Source of the DNA: Lachnospiraceae bacterium UBA7027
GTDB lineage: Bacteria > Bacillota > Clostridia > Lachnospirales > Lachnospiraceae
Direction: 5' to 3'
NCBI GenBank assembly: GCA_002494135.1
Contig: DLBG01000137.1
Location: 12,132 to 18,826 of the forward strand
Length of the DNA: 6,695 bases
A program made the translations under genes and the position numbers. This document shows, piece after piece, positions 4,306-6,695 of this stretch (the stretch's first letter is position 1; each line of letters begins with the position of its first letter). The notes beneath the pieces were generated by a model. That model was not told the origin of the DNA. It saw only the letters and a program-made list of their open reading frames with translations, and did not search any database.

Positions 4306-6222
4306 TCAGTTCTTAAATGCAGGACCTTTCGGCTCTTCTATCTTCTTTTGCTCTTCTGCTTTTTTCGGTGCGATGTTTCTCTGTTTTAAATCCAGCTGTG
4401 TTTTTTTCTCAGTCAAAAGCTTCGGAAATTCAGGTAGTTTCGCTTCTGAAACAAGTTTCAGCGTATCCGCTATATCCCCTGCTTCGAATTTTTCGAAAAA
4501 TTTCGAGAAATCCTTATTGTAATTCTCTTTCAGGGAATAAAGTTTATCCAGCTCCTCTCCGGGAACCTCCAGCTTAAATTTACTTACATCCGTAGTGTCG
4601 AGGTTACTGTTCCATGCTTTGCCTATCAGAATCAGATACTCGCCGATCAGAAGTTTTCCCTGTTCGACCAGCTGCTTTTTCATTTCCGTGTATTGCGCAC
4701 TGACTTTTCCCGGTTTATTTCTTTCCGGATTCTCTGCATCCAGTTCCTTTAAATCCTTCTCATTCTTAATTACCGCTTTAAGATCTTTGGATAGCTCTTT
4801 CGCTTCTTCCTTAAGGCGATCCAGATTCGCACCGACCAGATTCTCTTCCAAAATGGATTTCGTAAACGCTTTGTCTTCTTCCCATTCTTTCTGTTGTGCT
4901 TCTATTGCCCCGGGTTCCAGCATATTCTGCGATATACGGTCCTGCATATCCTCGATTGTCCCGGCTTCCATGCGCTTCTGGTTTTCTACGGCTTCGTCAA
5001 AATGATCTCTTAAGAACTGCAGCATGTCTCCGCCGTGTCCTTTTAATAACAACCCGGTCGCGACGGTGTTTTTGCCGAAGGAATCCTTGAAATAACCATT
5101 ACGTGATAACTTTGTGCTTTCATAGCACAACGTGTCCTTCTCGAAGCAGGGAATCTTTTTATCCAGAGTCTTCGCCTTACCGATTTCCGCTCTGGACAGA
5201 TTACGAAGAACAACGATTTCCGCTGCCGCTTCTTCAGGTAAATTTTTCTCGTTTTTTGCTTTATTCTGAAGAATCTCTATACGTTCTTTTACGGTAGGCA
5301 TATACCGCTCGTTTATTCTGGTGTTGTGAAGATTTCTGGCAGGAAGGTTCTTTACATATTCCTTGTAAATATCATCCAGTTTACCGCCATGTCCGGATTT
5401 AGAAGATGCAGCCTTGATTAACTTGTTATAGAGATTCCGATCTAACTTAACATCCTCAAGGAACTGTTTGAACATCGGGTCCCGTTTCATTTCATCTACC
5501 CGCATTTCCACTTCGTCCCCGGTAAATACGGCTTTTTTCAGTTTTGCGCTGCTTCCTCTGTCGGAATCGGCAAGCTGACGCGCGGCCATAATACGGAAAA
5601 CATTATCTATATGCTTGTCTATTTCCTGGGATGAAAAGTCCTCCGCGGCATTTTTAAACTGATTATCCCGAATATCCTCAATATAATTGATGGCAACTTC
5701 CAGTGACTGCTTTACATAGGTTTTTTTCGGCTTGGCGTTTTCAAGTTCCTTTACATTGTCGGCTTTCGGGTCCTCCATTTTGACAACGTCATTGTCGGCT
5801 TTCGGGTCCTCATTTTCGACAACGTTATCGTCTTCAAACTGAATATCCTCCGGCTGGAAATCCACTCCGAGTTCCAGAATTTCACAAAAACGTGCAAAAT
5901 GACGCCGTTTATCGTTTGTATCAAGATACTTCATGAAGATTTCGTAATTTGAAAGCCTTCCTTCTTCTTCATACGCGATAAAATCCTTAAAACTATTCAC
6001 GGTCAGGAGGTATTGATTCACTATAATATCATGTTTCTCCGGATCCAGCATTCCGCGAAAAGCAGTTTTATAGGTTTCAATTTCATCGGCAATTTGCGGA
6101 TAATCCTCTTCAATTTTGTCTGCAAATCCTTCCAGATCCTGCAAAAAATCGTTGATTTCCTTAATCAGCTCCGGATGCTCTTTCTTGATTGTGTTTAATT
6201 TCGCTAACTCAATAACCGGCAT
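4306..6222 (-). CDS. Large soluble helical protein with two GHGG motifs, unknown function
   Basis: This is a 638-residue, highly charged, almost entirely helical protein with no signal peptide or membrane segment. Residues 1-125 form a helical N-terminal region. Residues about 126-170 are a low-complexity acidic/lysine linker containing a duplicated 12-residue unit. Two similar modules follow, each with a GHGG motif after a hydrophobic helix: 'AASSKSGHGGKLDDIYKEYV' (GHGG at 277-280) and 'LLLKGHGGDMLQFLRDHFDE' (395-398). Residues about 440-530 are likely coiled coil, and the tail (604-638) is a Lys/Glu/Pro-rich, probably disordered end. From memory, proteins with GHGG-like repeats occur uncharacterised in Lachnospiraceae; I know no function. 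The start has AAGGTGG eight bases before ATG, three bases after the GNAT stop, so the two are likely coupled. The membrane coiled-coil gene follows after five bases. Confidence 0.85.
   Translation of the reverse strand: MPVIELAKLNTIKKEHPELIKEINDFLQDLEGFADKIEEDYPQIADEIETYKTAFRGMLDPEKHDIIVNQYLLTVNSFKDFIAYEEEGRLSNYEIFMKYLDTNDKRRHFARFCEILELGVDFQPEDIQFEDDNVVENEDPKADNDVVKMEDPKADNVKELENAKPKKTYVKQSLEVAINYIEDIRDNQFKNAAEDFSSQEIDKHIDNVFRIMAARQLADSDRGSSAKLKKAVFTGDEVEMRVDEMKRDPMFKQFLEDVKLDRNLYNKLIKAASSKSGHGGKLDDIYKEYVKNLPARNLHNTRINERYMPTVKERIEILQNKAKNEKNLPEEAAAEIVVLRNLSRAEIGKAKTLDKKIPCFEKDTLCYESTKLSRNGYFKDSFGKNTVATGLLLKGHGGDMLQFLRDHFDEAVENQKRMEAGTIEDMQDRISQNMLEPGAIEAQQKEWEEDKAFTKSILEENLVGANLDRLKEEAKELSKDLKAVIKNEKDLKELDAENPERNKPGKVSAQYTEMKKQLVEQGKLLIGEYLILIGKAWNSNLDTTDVSKFKLEVPGEELDKLYSLKENYNKDFSKFFEKFEAGDIADTLKLVSEAKLPEFPKLLTEKKTQLDLKQRNIAPKKAEEQKKIEEPKGPAFKN
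5755..5826 (-). repeat. Two tandem 36-base repeats in the linker of the GHGG protein
   Basis: Two adjacent 36-base copies encode NVVENEDPKADN (residues 133-144) and DVVKMEDPKADN (145-156). The last 21 bases of each copy are identical and an eight-base block (ACGTTGTC) near the start also matches. They differ at the first base and in a six-base patch, GAAAAT against AAAATG. Being in frame, the duplication lengthens the linker by 12 residues. Confidence 0.9.
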
Positions 6223-6225
6223 AGT

Positions 6226-6693
6226 TTATACCACCTTTTCCATCGTTGTTTTTAATACCTTCATGTTCATCGCTTCATAGAAGCGTTTCGCACCTTCGTT
6301 GCCTTCCCATACATTCAGGGTAATGTTGTAGAATCCCATGGCCGCCGCAAATCCTTCGATAAATCGATAAATCTCCGTGGCAACCTTCTTCCCGCGGTGT
6401 TTCTCATCCACACAGATGTCATCGATATAAAGGGATACATACTCCTGAATATTCGGCTCCCCACCGTGTTTTTCCACTTTTGTGAAACCGTACCCGATCA
6501 CCGAATCGTTCTCATCCACCGCAACAAATATCGGGCTCATTTCATCCGAGAGAATCGCCCGAAGCGATTCCCTCGTATATTTGGTTCTGTTATGGATGAA
6601 AAGATCGGGCCGGATGTCGGCATGTACGTTATTTACCTGGATCAAAAGTTCCAGGATTCTGTCAATGTCTTTCTCTTCCGCAATTCGAATCAT
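6226..6693 (-). CDS. GNAT-family N-acetyltransferase
   Basis: This is a 155-residue protein, the usual length for a single GNAT domain, which transfers acetyl from acetyl-CoA to an amine. It opens with the typical first strand and helix 'MIRIAEEKDIDRILELL'. The core strand 'YIDDICVDEKHRGKKVA' holds the acetyl-CoA pyrophosphate loop at R100-A105 (RGKKVA, with Lys where many relatives have Gly), followed by the long helix to 'FAAAMGF'. The C-terminal part has 'LNVWEGNEGAKRFYEAMNMK', the conserved motif of GNATs with an Asn and a Tyr near the active site. The substrate cannot be told. The ATG is two bases from the window end, so its ribosome-binding site and promoter are not visible, but the start matches the family's normal N-terminus. 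The next gene starts three bases after the stop, and its ribosome-binding site overlaps this gene's final codons. Confidence 0.9.
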   Translation of the reverse strand: MIRIAEEKDIDRILELLIQVNNVHADIRPDLFIHNRTKYTRESLRAILSDEMSPIFVAVDENDSVIGYGFTKVEKHGGEPNIQEYVSLYIDDICVDEKHRGKKVATEIYRFIEGFAAAMGFYNITLNVWEGNEGAKRFYEAMNMKVLKTTMEKVV

Positions 6694-6695
6694 AG

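Overview
The window looks like chromosomal DNA of an anaerobic Clostridia species, most likely a Lachnospiraceae relative. The grounds are moderate GC with K/E-rich proteins, strong GGAGG-type ribosome-binding sites, TGnTATAAT extended -10 promoters, and several small proteins that resemble, from memory, uncharacterised families of that group. No database search was possible. I see no phage genes, transposase or CRISPR array.

Almost everything is on the minus strand, so transcription runs right to left. On the right, a possible operon (6693 to 3665) holds a GNAT acetyltransferase (cut off just upstream of its start), a 638-residue soluble helical protein with two GHGG motifs, and a 211-residue two-helix membrane protein with coiled coils. 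The genes are 3 and 5 bases apart, and the run ends at a strong hairpin terminator at 3560-3585. The middle operon (3377 to 1922) starts from an extended -10 promoter. It encodes an exported lipoprotein carrying a metallo-beta-lactamase-fold hydrolase domain on a six-repeat linker, then a 92-residue helical protein with a TTG start placed one base after the preceding stop, then an 88-residue zinc-ribbon protein. The left pair (1664 to 143) encodes a membrane-anchored TPR protein and a small possibly helix-turn-helix protein.

The exception to the strand bias is a 62-codon plus-strand ORF (1719-1907), wedged between the middle and left minus-strand groups. Its Shine-Dalgarno lies inside a palindrome, and it may encode a small secreted peptide. 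At the left edge, bases 20-1 on the minus strand match the first 20 bases of a tRNA, probably tRNA-Ala, preceded by an extended -10 promoter.

The best candidates for something undescribed are the GNAT / GHGG-protein / membrane coiled-coil cluster and the lipid-anchored metallo-hydrolase with two small partner genes. In both cases the shared function is unknown, and the grouping rests on spacing and apparent translational coupling alone.
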